Below are positions 16,463-25,162 of a stretch of DNA of 64,000 nucleotides, in pieces. The first letter of the stretch is position 1. Each line of letters starts with the position of its first letter. The notes beneath the pieces are model-generated. The model was not told where the DNA came from. It ran no database searches and was given only the letters and a program-made list of their open reading frames with translations. The translations under genes were made by a program, and so were the position numbers. Source of the DNA: Vibrio tapetis subsp. quintayensis (GTDB lineage: Bacteria; Pseudomonadota; Gammaproteobacteria; Enterobacterales; Vibrionaceae); assembly GCF_030409945.1 (NCBI RefSeq), contig NZ_JAUFQV010000012.1, positions 62,001-126,000 of the forward strand. Reading direction: 5' to 3'.

Positions 16463-19400
16463 TTAATGGAAGTCACGAGACTTTGTCACTAACTTGGCTG
16501 CGTTATCGGTCAAGTCAATGAGTTTACCTGCAATCACATGAGTTACTTCTCCCTCACGTTCTAGAATCCCTTTTACTTTCAATATCCTGGCGGTTAAATA
16601 AGCTTGTTTTTGCGCTTTTGCAGTGCCAGCCCATACCACCACATTGATGTTTCCTGTGTCATCTTCTAAGGTCACAAAGGTGACACCAGCGGCTGTTCCC
16701 GGAGATTGTTTTCCCGTTACGACGCCAGTAACGGTGACTAAAGATTTATGTGACATGGAGAGTAAATCAGTCATGCGAGTGAAACGCCCGAGCTTGCCGG
16801 CTTCATCAAGTAGGGTGATGGGGTGTTTATTCAGCGATAACCCGGTTGCGGCGTAGTCTTCATTAAGAGTACTAAATTCATCAGGAGTGTATTGATGCGC
16901 ATCATTACTGGGGGCAAGGTTTCTAAATAGAGGCAAGTCATTGAGGTTATCCATGACAGCCCAACGAGCAGAAAAACGGTCCCCTGCCAGTACCTTTAAA
17001 GCATCTGCTGAAGCCAGCAATTCGATGTCGCGGCGACTTAAACCTGCATTTTTAAGTTCACCACTGTGACGGTAGCCTGATACTGGGCGCTTCTGTACTA
17101 GAATTTTAGCACCGTCAAAACTGAAGCCTTTGATGAGGCGAAAGCCCAAGCGAATTAAGAAGTCGCCATTGTCATTGATAACCAGGTGATCATATTGTGA
17201 TTGATTCACACAAATAGGTAAAATACGAATGCCATGGCGCTTAGCGTCTTGAACCAATTGAGAGCAGCTATAAAACCCCATAGGGTGGCTATTTAATAGT
17301 GCCGTATAGAAAGCCTCGGGGTAGTAATATTTTAGCCAAGCGGACGTGTAAGCCAGCACTGCGAAAGACGCCGAATGACTTTCGGGAAAACCGTATTCAC
17401 CAAATCCACAAATTTGGTCAAAAATACGTTCAGCATAAGCCGTTTCATATCCCCGTTCTTGCATGCCATTGATTAACTTGGATTTAAACTGCATGAGCTG
17501 ACCGTTCTTTTTCCAAGATGCCATCGCCCGGCGAAGCTGATCCGCTTCGCCTCCTGAAAATCCAGCTGCCACCATCGCCAGTTTGATGACTTGTTCTTGA
17601 AAAATAGGTACGCCCATGGTGCGTGAAAGTACCTCTTTAACTTCTTCTGACGGGTAGCTTATTGGCTCTTCGCCATTTCGTCGTTTCAAAAAAGGGTGCA
17701 CCATGTCTCCTTGAATAGGCCCCGGGCGTACAATGGCGATTTGAATGACCAAATCATAATAGGTTGCGGGTTTAAGGCGTGGCAACATACTCATTTGAGC
17801 TCTAGACTCAATTTGAAAAACACCCACAGTGTCGGCTTTTTGCAACATGTGATAGACGTTCTTATCGTCTTGCATACGAGTGATATCAGCAATCGAAAGC
17901 GAACGGCCGTGGTGATGCGAAATTGAGTGGAAGCACTTTCGGATCGCCGTGAGCATGCCAAGGGCCAGGACATCTACTTTCAATAAGCCTAAGCTCTCCA
18001 AATCGTCTTTATCCCATTGGATCACGGTTCTATCGCTCATGGTGGCATTTTCCACAGGAACCAACTCATACAAAGGGCCGGATGAAATCACGAAACCACC
18101 TACGTGCTGGGACAAATGGCGAGGAAACCCCATGATCTCATCAACCAAGGCGATAAATTGCTTGCCTTTGCTGGCGTTAGGGTCGAGTCCGAGTTCAACA
18201 ATTTGGGCTTGCCAGCTATCACGCCCTTCACGGCGATTGATGTTTTTAATGAAAAAATTGAGCTGAGTTTCAGCAATTCCTAGCGCCTTTCCGACGTCTC
18301 TTATGGCGCTTTTGAAACGATAGGAGATCACGGTCGCAGCAAGAGCGGCGCGTTCTCGGCCATATTTAGCGTAAATGTATTGGATGATTTCTTCACGACG
18401 TTCGTGTTCGAAGTCGACATCAATATCGGGCGGTTCGTTTCGCTCTTTACTGATGAAACGTTCGAATAAAACGGAAATTTGGCGAGGATCAACCGAGGTG
18501 ATTTCTAGGCAGTAACACACCACGGAATTGGCTGCGGAACCTCGCCCTTGGTATAAAATACCTTGGCATTTGGCATACATCACGATGTCGTGAATGGTTA
18601 AAAAGAAAAAGGCGTATTTAAGCTCATCAATGAGTGTGAGCTCTTTATCAATGATGCTCTGAACCTGCGCTGGTAGCCCATTAGGGAAACGAAATTCACA
18701 GCCTTGAACAACAAGGTGTCGCAAATAATTCATCGCAGTAAAACCATCGGGGACTAATTCGCTGGGGTATTCGTAACGAAGCTGATCGAGGTTGAACTGG
18801 CAGCGTTCCAAAATATGCATACTTTCTGCTAGCCATTCGGCCCGAAAGAGCTTGTTCAGCTTTTCTTTTGAGCGCAATGTTCTTTCGGTATTAGACAACA
18901 GGCGCTTACCGGCTTTTTCAATGCTGGTGCCATGTTTCAAAGCGGTTAAGACATGTTGCAGTGGTAGGCGGTTAGCGTTGTGCATCAATACGCCTCCGCA
19001 TGCGGTTATTGGCAGGGAGTATTCTCGGCTGAGTTGCTGGCAATGAGCAAGGTAGCCGGCATCGTCACTTTGTAAGTGCCGCTGCAAGCCAATCCATAAG
19101 CGATGAGTGTGATGCTGTTTTAACCATTTTCCCCATTCATGGTCGTTTTCTTTATTGCAAGGTAACCATAAAATTAAGCAGTGTTTGACCGACATGAGAT
19201 CCCAGTCAGATAACGTATACTCGCCTTTTGGACTGCGTCTTCTCGCATTGGTGATGACTCGGCATAATTCAGCGTAGGCTTCGCGGGTAGGGCATAGCAA
19301 AATCACTTCCAACTCGTTACCGAGACGAAATAAGCTCCCAACGATAAGTTTAACGTTTAACTGGTGATCTCTGATGGCTGTGTGAGCGCGTACTACGCCG

Positions 19401-19534
19401 GCAACAGAGCACTCATCGGTGATCGCAATACCTGCATAACGTAAGAAATCGGCTTGAATTGTGAGTTCTTCAGCATGAGAAGCACCCTCTAAAAACGAGA
19501 AGTTAGACTGACAAAATAGCTCAGCGTATTGCAT
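16463..19534 (-). CDS. dnaE2: Error-prone DNA polymerase DnaE2 (ImuC)
   Basis: 1023 residues, the usual length for DnaE2 and about 140 shorter than replicative DnaE. The PHP domain opens with AELFCQSNFSFLEGASH; the C-family polymerase acidic motif PDIDVDFEHERREE is near residue 368, and 'YQGRGSAANS' precedes it. An OB-fold segment (VTVTGVVTGKQSPGTAAGV) lies near the C-terminus. AGGA is 6 bases before the ATG. It is the last gene of the LexA-box operon imuA-imuB-dnaE2 and is the polymerase that performs damage-induced mutagenic synthesis, recruited by ImuB. Confidence 0.95.
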   Translation of the reverse strand: MQYAELFCQSNFSFLEGASHAEELTIQADFLRYAGIAITDECSVAGVVRAHTAIRDHQLNVKLIVGSLFRLGNELEVILLCPTREAYAELCRVITNARRRSPKGEYTLSDWDLMSVKHCLILWLPCNKENDHEWGKWLKQHHTHRLWIGLQRHLQSDDAGYLAHCQQLSREYSLPITACGGVLMHNANRLPLQHVLTALKHGTSIEKAGKRLLSNTERTLRSKEKLNKLFRAEWLAESMHILERCQFNLDQLRYEYPSELVPDGFTAMNYLRHLVVQGCEFRFPNGLPAQVQSIIDKELTLIDELKYAFFFLTIHDIVMYAKCQGILYQGRGSAANSVVCYCLEITSVDPRQISVLFERFISKERNEPPDIDVDFEHERREEIIQYIYAKYGRERAALAATVISYRFKSAIRDVGKALGIAETQLNFFIKNINRREGRDSWQAQIVELGLDPNASKGKQFIALVDEIMGFPRHLSQHVGGFVISSGPLYELVPVENATMSDRTVIQWDKDDLESLGLLKVDVLALGMLTAIRKCFHSISHHHGRSLSIADITRMQDDKNVYHMLQKADTVGVFQIESRAQMSMLPRLKPATYYDLVIQIAIVRPGPIQGDMVHPFLKRRNGEEPISYPSEEVKEVLSRTMGVPIFQEQVIKLAMVAAGFSGGEADQLRRAMASWKKNGQLMQFKSKLINGMQERGYETAYAERIFDQICGFGEYGFPESHSASFAVLAYTSAWLKYYYPEAFYTALLNSHPMGFYSCSQLVQDAKRHGIRILPICVNQSQYDHLVINDNGDFLIRLGFRLIKGFSFDGAKILVQKRPVSGYRHSGELKNAGLSRRDIELLASADALKVLAGDRFSARWAVMDNLNDLPLFRNLAPSNDAHQYTPDEFSTLNEDYAATGLSLNKHPITLLDEAGKLGRFTRMTDLLSMSHKSLVTVTGVVTGKQSPGTAAGVTFVTLEDDTGNINVVVWAGTAKAQKQAYLTARILKVKGILEREGEVTHVIAGKLIDLTDNAAKLVTKSRDFH

Positions 19535-19566
19535 AGTATGTCCTACTCATGATTACCGATGAATCA

Positions 19567-21006
19567 TTAACTAAAATAACCGTGAACAAACCAGTGCTGT
19601 TCTCGATTGCGAAATATCCATAACCACCGCCCGAGTTCGCTGCGAGCAATAAAGTAGTCCCGCACCATTGCGTTATCATCCCACCACCCAGTGGCAATTC
19701 TCTCTGGGCCTTGAATTAACGTCACCTGTTCATTAAGTCGTTGTGGAATTGGTAACATGAAGCTGGGCCTTGAAGTGGTATTTGATGCCACTTTTTGGCT
19801 TGGTTTTGGTTGTTTTTTTATGAGAGGGTCAATGTATTGGTTTGCGACTTCAGGCCGTGCGTCATCGGCTAATTGAATGCCTTGAATAGCACCTTTGCCA
19901 AGTTTGGCTTGCAAGAGTGACAGAAGTTCAAGAGAGGTGGTATTTCCCTGTTTTCCTGCAAATAGATCGTCATTAGACCCAGATTGTTCAGCTACGTGAA
20001 TAACAGAAAGTTCAATGGCTAAAACGGGTGCAGTTAACGCAATGGATTCTAATGTCAGTCGTGCTAATTTTTGCCATTTCGAGGCTAAATAGTCCCCTTG
20101 AGCTGAAAATACACGCAGAGAAAGAATGCCGCCATCTCGTGAGTGAAGTTGGATCTCTAGTTCATTGGCCAGTTGATCGCGTAATTTTAGGTAATATTCG
20201 AGCTGTGTGAACAGTTTTTCCAGTGGCTTTTCCAGCCATTGCACATTGTCTATTTCAAAGAGTAAATCGAGATGGCGTAGGAATGATGATGGTGGGTGGT
20301 AGAACTCAATAGGGTGCTTAAATTGACCAATCAAACGGCCTATATAGTTGACCAAATCAATATCAAAACGTTTAGCCAGTTCGGCCATAGGAACGGTTAA
20401 CAGATCGCCAAGTTTCTGTATACCCACACGCTCTAGTTTACTGACGGTTTTATGGGGTAAACGGCTCGCATTCAATGGATATTTATGGATGCAAGCGAGT
20501 AGGCTGTGGCGATCGGAGTTGATGCGGTTTGCACGATTTTCTGCTAATAACTGCGCCATCAACGGTGAGTAGCCACTAGCAAAATCATAGTGCAAATTTA
20601 GGGCGTTCAAATGTTGCTGCACCGTATGCCAATATTTATCGAGCCCCTCATAAAGGCTTAGCATATTCGTGACACGAAGTAAGACCCCATTTGGCTTAAA
20701 TAAAGTGATATCACACGTGACCATATAGAGCCAATGAGCGATCTCTTTTAATTTTCGATGCTCAATGCTGGCTTGATATGGATGCACCTGCAGCGGATGA
20801 CAAAGCGAAGCGGCGGTGCCTAAACCCATGTTGAGTCTAATACCAGCTTGTTGAGCTTGAATATTATATTGAACAACATGATGATCTTGGCCATCGACGA
20901 CGATAATCGCTGGTGGTTTATCGGTGTTGTCTGGGCTTTGTGGGCTTTGTGGGCCAAAATAGCTGTCCAGTTGTAAGCTCGGAAAATTAAGATAAATCCA
21001 CAGCAT
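19567..21006 (-). CDS. imuB: ImuB, Y-family polymerase homologue of the SOS mutasome
   Basis: 479 residues from the ATG at 21006, which has GAGGG 8 bases upstream; a GTG at 21015 overlapping the imuA stop is in frame but sits on the ribosome site. The N-terminus MLWIYLNFPSLQLDSYF lacks the D-x-D metal motif of active Y-family polymerases, so the protein is a catalytically dead adaptor that links DnaE2 to the beta clamp. The C-terminal ImuB module is clear (IQGPERIATGWWDD, RDYFIARSELGRWLWIFR, WFVHGYF). A 9-bp tandem duplication encodes PQSPQSP near residue 20. Confidence 0.93.
   Translation of the reverse strand: MLWIYLNFPSLQLDSYFGPQSPQSPDNTDKPPAIIVVDGQDHHVVQYNIQAQQAGIRLNMGLGTAASLCHPLQVHPYQASIEHRKLKEIAHWLYMVTCDITLFKPNGVLLRVTNMLSLYEGLDKYWHTVQQHLNALNLHYDFASGYSPLMAQLLAENRANRINSDRHSLLACIHKYPLNASRLPHKTVSKLERVGIQKLGDLLTVPMAELAKRFDIDLVNYIGRLIGQFKHPIEFYHPPSSFLRHLDLLFEIDNVQWLEKPLEKLFTQLEYYLKLRDQLANELEIQLHSRDGGILSLRVFSAQGDYLASKWQKLARLTLESIALTAPVLAIELSVIHVAEQSGSNDDLFAGKQGNTTSLELLSLLQAKLGKGAIQGIQLADDARPEVANQYIDPLIKKQPKPSQKVASNTTSRPSFMLPIPQRLNEQVTLIQGPERIATGWWDDNAMVRDYFIARSELGRWLWIFRNREQHWFVHGYFS
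20933..20950 (-). repeat. 9-bp tandem duplication in imuB
   Basis: GGGCTTTGT occurs twice in a row (20933-20941 and 20942-20950) followed by GGG, encoding a Pro-Gln-Ser repeat in a loop of ImuB. The unit is a multiple of three, so copy changes keep the frame. Confidence 0.7.
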
Positions 21007-21011
21007 TACGC

Positions 21012-21689
21012 TCACCCTCGCTTTGCTTTTGGGAAAGATAAGATGGTTGAACTTGGTTGTTTTAAAGTCAGGTTAGGCCAAGCCGCTGCCATATTGATAT
21101 GAAAAGAGCCTTGTGGCCAACCGCCTTTGTGTTTGATAATTTTTGCCTCTAAACCATATTGATCCGGCGTGAGGGCAATACTCAATGACACGGGTAAGGA
21201 AAGTACATTTGGCTGCTTCGATTTAAAGATGAACTGCACTGAGTTTCCTGTCTCACAAGCCACTTGTAAGCGTTTCGCTTGATGTACCTCTAAGCTTTGT
21301 TGCCACAATAAAACGCAACCACAAGCGCCGCTTTTTAAGCATTGTTCTGCCGCCCACAAGGCATCTTTATGGTTTTTAGGGCTAATGATAATAATTTTGG
21401 TTAAATCAAAACCTTGGCTTGCTAAAAACTCAGCACTCAAAGTGCCGGGTGCCTGAATGAAAGCGATTAAACGCTCTTCACAATGATTGTGCATAAATGA
21501 TTTCAGCAAGCGTAACTCACCGATGCCGAGTTCTGTTTGGATTTCGATCACGCCATTTTTGGGCAAGCCACCATCCAGCTTATTATCAAGCTCTGGGTAG
21601 CCAGTAGGTAAGACATTTAGTGGGTTTCTAGGCTCATTGCCCCGCCAAATCAAGCGCTTATGTTCTAATAGTTCGATGATGTCATGCAT
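21012..21689 (-). CDS. imuA: ImuA, RecA/SulA-like component of the SOS mutasome
   Basis: 225 residues from the ATG at 21689. A longer frame to 21809 exists, but it would run through the LexA box at 21699-21714 and is not likely to be translated. The fold is RecA-like (LPTGYPELDNKLDGGLPKNGVIEI), but the P-loop position reads TELGIGELRLL with no GKT/S, so ATP binding is doubtful; this is usual for ImuA. It heads the operon imuA-imuB-dnaE2. In damage tolerance it works with ImuB and DnaE2 in translesion synthesis. Confidence 0.92.
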   Translation of the reverse strand: MHDIIELLEHKRLIWRGNEPRNPLNVLPTGYPELDNKLDGGLPKNGVIEIQTELGIGELRLLKSFMHNHCEERLIAFIQAPGTLSAEFLASQGFDLTKIIIISPKNHKDALWAAEQCLKSGACGCVLLWQQSLEVHQAKRLQVACETGNSVQFIFKSKQPNVLSLPVSLSIALTPDQYGLEAKIIKHKGGWPQGSFHINMAAAWPNLTLKQPSSTILSFPKAKRG

Positions 21690-22187
21690 AATAAATACCT
21701 GTATATATATACAGTATAGGCTCATAAAAATGAAACTAACAGCGTTTTCATTTTTCATCAAGACTTCATTATCTTTTACTGATAAATTATCCTGAGAAAC
21801 TTTAATCATGGACTAAACAGAGGTGGTGGTCATGGTTAGCAAGTTAAGAGGCCGTCCAAAAACGACTTAATACGAAAGTTCAGCAAGTGAATCACCGCAA
21901 GAGATCGCCATTCAATAGGCGTAATAAATGGCATGGACAGCAATATGGCGACTTTTATTAGTGATCAAATCAATGCGAGTGATTAGGTGGCACTTTAGGT
22001 CAATTTAAAACCTAATCGTTATTGTATCGGAAATATTAAAATAGCTCGCAGCTGCGGGCTTATTTTTGGGGCAAATTTAACCCAAACTAATTTCATTCCA
22101 TGATTTGAGTGTGACGCGAGCAATGTCGCCTTTTATAATGCATAAGTACACTGACATCTAACTTACAAGATGTAATTAGGTGTATAT
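21690..22187. other. imuA-mcp intergenic region with possible gene remnant
   Basis: 498 bases. Besides the LexA box it contains a broken plus-strand frame from an ATG at 21832 (MVSKLRGRPKTT, stop, then YESSASESPQEIAIQ, stop, same frame) and a 33-codon open stretch in another frame ending at 22103. A 7-bp stem with AGCT loop followed by TATTTTT lies at 22043-22067. It could be a decayed small gene or an RNA gene with terminator; neither is certain. Confidence 0.35.
21699..21714. promoter_or_regulatory. LexA (SOS) box upstream of imuA
   Basis: CTGTATATATATACAG is a perfect match to the gammaproteobacterial LexA operator CTGT-N8-ACAG with an alternating AT core. It ends 10 bases before the imuA ATG, placing the whole imuA-imuB-dnaE2 operon under SOS control. 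Confidence 0.93.
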
Positions 22188-23831
22188 ATGAATTGGTTTT
22201 CCTCTCGGTCATTAAGAAGCAAAATGATCTCTCCTGTGGCGAGTATGGTCATACTCTTCTCGGCTATTACCCTCTATAACTCGCAATTATTTTCCCAACA
22301 AACTCAGGCAACAGAGAAGCTGAATCAATCAATCCAGCCGGTTATGGATTCACTGGAAGATGGCTATAGAGATTTGTACCAAGTTATTGCGGCAGCGCAA
22401 GGCTTGATGTTAGCTAATGGGGAGGAAGTTGAAATTGAACACCATACGGCAGAGTTTAAAGATAACGCGTATCGAGCGGTCCCTCGCTTGGAAAGTATAG
22501 GGCGTCTTATTGATCTTGGTATTTTATCGAATAGCTCAAAGCCAATGTTGAAAGATCTATTAGCTGCGACTGAACAGTGGGTAAAAAGCTACGAACTGAT
22601 GTTTCAGTCACCACTGCAAGCCAATAGCATTTATGCCACTAATAAGAACCAACTTAACCAAGAGTTTAAGACTATTCGTAAGAATTTAAAATCGTTAAGT
22701 AATGAAATTGAGAATCAACAAATAACGTTGCGAGAGCAGATATCAGAGTCTGTTTCGCGTTCTAAAATGGCATTGGAAGTTGGCAGTATTATCGCGATAT
22801 TGATAGGTATTGCCTTAACTTGGTTATTGTCAGGCTGGATAGTCGCTCCCATACATAGACTAAACAAAACTATGTCGGAAATTGCGTCTGGTGATGGGGA
22901 CCTGACTCAACGAGTCTCTGTGGAGTCAGGTGACGAAGTCGGCGAATTAGGTCGAAACTTTAATGCATTCGCTGATACGGTTCAGGTAACAGTGGCAGAT
23001 GTGGTTGACTGTTCCATTCAAATTCGCAATGAAATGGAGCAATTTGCTATCTTAAGTGAAAAGGTCGCAACAGGGGTTAGCTCACAGCAACAAGAAAGCG
23101 AAATGGTGGCAACAGCAATTAATGAGATGCGCGTAACGAGCACAAATGTGAGTGATAATGCCTTGCAAGCTGCGGAAGCGAGTGAAAACGGCAGTGTCGA
23201 GGTGGTGGCCGCGGGAAGTATACTAAATCAAACGGTACAGTCGATACACGGCTTAGCTGATGAAATATCAACAGCGAATCAGGTGATCAATAAGTTAGAT
23301 GATGACGTTGCGAATATAGCTTCTATTTTGGATGTGATTCGAGGCATAGCAGAGCAAACTAATTTACTTGCGTTAAACGCTGCGATTGAAGCTGCGCGTG
23401 CGGGTGAACAAGGTCGAGGCTTTGCAGTGGTTGCAGATGAAGTTCGTGCACTAGCGAGTAAAACTCAGGTGAGTACGGGGGAAATTCAAACCATGATAGA
23501 GAAGTTGCAAAGTGGTGCAAAACAAGCGGTATCAGTGATGGAATCGAGCAAGAAAGGGGGGGAGAGTACCGTAGAGCAGGCACAAAGTGCAGTGACTTCT
23601 TTAGCTGAAATTAATCGTTCTATTCAAGTTATTAATGAGATGAACGCTCATATTGCAACTGCTGCAAGCCAACAAACCTCTGTCAGTGAAGAAGTGAACC
23701 AAAATATCCAGCGCATTGCAGAAAACAGCCAGTCGATGGTAGAGGTAGTAGAGAGGGCCGATGAGGCCTCAGGTAACCTTGCTCAACAGTGCGAACGATT
23801 GGATACTTTAGTCAGTCGGTTCAAAATTTAG
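22188..23831 (+). CDS. Methyl-accepting chemotaxis protein
   Basis: 547 residues. Helix 1 at about 14-33, a periplasmic helical sensor of about 160 residues, helix 2 at about 195-217, then HAMP ([24 protein letters not shown]) and the cytoplasmic signalling hairpin with the conserved tip near 385-415 ([20 protein letters not shown]). There is no C-terminal CheR-binding pentapeptide. The sensor resembles a small all-helical domain with conserved '[12 protein letters not shown]'. The ligand is unknown. It is a single gene with its own terminator, and cheV follows on the opposite strand. Confidence 0.93.
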   Translation: MNWFSSRSLRSKMISPVASMVILFSAITLYNSQLFSQQTQATEKLNQSIQPVMDSLEDGYRDLYQVIAAAQGLMLANGEEVEIEHHTAEFKDNAYRAVPRLESIGRLIDLGILSNSSKPMLKDLLAATEQWVKSYELMFQSPLQANSIYATNKNQLNQEFKTIRKNLKSLSNEIENQQITLREQISESVSRSKMALEVGSIIAILIGIALTWLLSGWIVAPIHRLNKTMSEIASGDGDLTQRVSVESGDEVGELGRNFNAFADTVQVTVADVVDCSIQIRNEMEQFAILSEKVATGVSSQQQESEMVATAINEMRVTSTNVSDNALQAAEASENGSVEVVAAGSILNQTVQSIHGLADEISTANQVINKLDDDVANIASILDVIRGIAEQTNLLALNAAIEAARAGEQGRGFAVVADEVRALASKTQVSTGEIQTMIEKLQSGAKQAVSVMESSKKGGESTVEQAQSAVTSLAEINRSIQVINEMNAHIATAASQQTSVSEEVNQNIQRIAENSQSMVEVVERADEASGNLAQQCERLDTLVSRFKI

Positions 23832-23935
23832 TTATTAGGCATCCTCAATGAGTTCCAATGCAATAGTATGGATTGGCAGTGTATTCGTATTTTGGTTTTC
23901 TGTGTTGAGGTCTTCATAAATTAGACGTAAAAGGC

Positions 23936-23966
23936 GCCAGGTGATGTGGTCATCTGGCACTTTTTT
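23936..23966 (+). terminator. Terminator of the chemoreceptor gene
   Basis: GCCAGGTGA (23936-23944) pairs with TCATCTGGC (23950-23958), one G-U pair, 5-nt loop, followed by six T. It lies between the convergent mcp and cheV genes. Confidence 0.85.
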
Positions 23967-24023
23967 ATCATGTATAACATTAGTTATTGATGCACGGTAA
24001 TAGATTAATGGAAAACCAGTACT

Positions 24024-25022
24024 TTAACGCTTAAACACGAATTCATCGACCATTGTGACCATTCGGCCAATTTCTGGTTTAGTGATGGTGTCGTTTGCGC
24101 CTAGCTGTATGGCCTTTTGACGGTTATCATCACTCATTAGTGAGGAGAACATCACGATTGGCATGTCAGCGTAGGTTGCGTTATCACGTAGACGTTTTAA
24201 TAAGTGCATGCCATCCATTTTAGGCATCTCTACATCACTGACTAAGCCATCAACAAACTCGGAGATAGGAACCCCTTCCTCTTTCGACAGCTTTTCAAAT
24301 TCAACGAGTTTTTCTAACGCCTCACCACCATCTTTACAAGCAATGATGTTGTAGCCCGCAGAGCTAAGCGTGTTTTCAATTAAGCTACGAATGAACGCAG
24401 AATCGTCGGCAATCAGAATCGTACGAGCTTGACGCTTGGTTACCATGCGTTGGTTTAGATCAACAGAGCGATCAGACATAACATCGTATTTTTCCATGCT
24501 TAATTCTGGATTGATATCAGCAATGATTTTCTCGAAGTCGAGGATCATGATTAAGTGCGTATCTTTACGTACAACCGCAACCACACAGTCGTTCTCACCC
24601 GCTTCTAAAAACTGGCTCGGAGACTCAACGTCTTCCCATGAAATTCGATGAATACGGCTGATGCTGTCAATAAGAAAGCCATTCGTCATTCGGTTGAAAT
24701 CAGTAACAATAACGAACTTTCGCTCAATATCGGGCTTAGTCGGTACACCTAACCATCCCGCTAAGTCTACCAAAGGGGTAAGCTTGTCTCGTGAAGAGAA
24801 GACGCCAACCATGTGAGCTTGGGCGTTCGGATAATCCGTTGTTTCTGGTACTTGGATAACTTCGCGAACTTTAGCGACGTTAATTCCGTAATAACATGTT
24901 TTAGTTGAACCGTCTGGCATCACTTTTTGCAAATGAAACTCTATGATTTCGAGCTCATTGGTGCCACTTTCTGTGAGGATGCTGCTGTTTAAATTTTCAC
25001 TCATAGTTACCACATTTTTCAT
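24024..25022 (-). CDS. cheV: Chemotaxis coupling protein CheV
   Basis: 332 residues: a CheW-like domain (about 23-175) that docks to receptors and CheA, then a response-regulator receiver domain (about 200-325). Receiver residues are complete: Asp206-Asp207 (IADDS), phosphorylation site Asp263 (LVSDVEMPKMDG) and Lys315 (TKPE). Phosphorylation of this domain tunes receptor coupling and adaptation. The first ATG (25022) and one at 25004 are both weakly preceded by ribosome sites; I give the longer form. Vibrios carry several CheV paralogues, so this copy's receptor partner is not known. Confidence 0.93.
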   Translation of the reverse strand: MKNVVTMSENLNSSILTESGTNELEIIEFHLQKVMPDGSTKTCYYGINVAKVREVIQVPETTDYPNAQAHMVGVFSSRDKLTPLVDLAGWLGVPTKPDIERKFVIVTDFNRMTNGFLIDSISRIHRISWEDVESPSQFLEAGENDCVVAVVRKDTHLIMILDFEKIIADINPELSMEKYDVMSDRSVDLNQRMVTKRQARTILIADDSAFIRSLIENTLSSAGYNIIACKDGGEALEKLVEFEKLSKEEGVPISEFVDGLVSDVEMPKMDGMHLLKRLRDNATYADMPIVMFSSLMSDDNRQKAIQLGANDTITKPEIGRMVTMVDEFVFKR

Positions 25023-25162
25023 TGTTACTGCGATGCAGTGGTGTTTTATCTATTTTAGTATAAGTAGAGCGGGATAAATATCTTAATTGCTATTATTTAC
25101 TCTACAAACACCAGTCAGCGTATTCTAATAGTATGTTTTTTATTCGATCCTAGTCGCGTTGA

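Noticed and set aside
16259..16492. Plus-strand frame of 77 codons after the imu operon terminator
   Set aside because: No ribosome site or domain is seen and it overlaps the end of dnaE2 on the opposite strand.
21689..21809. 40-codon upstream extension of imuA
   Set aside because: It would make the LexA box part of the coding region; the ATG at 21689 gives the expected protein length.
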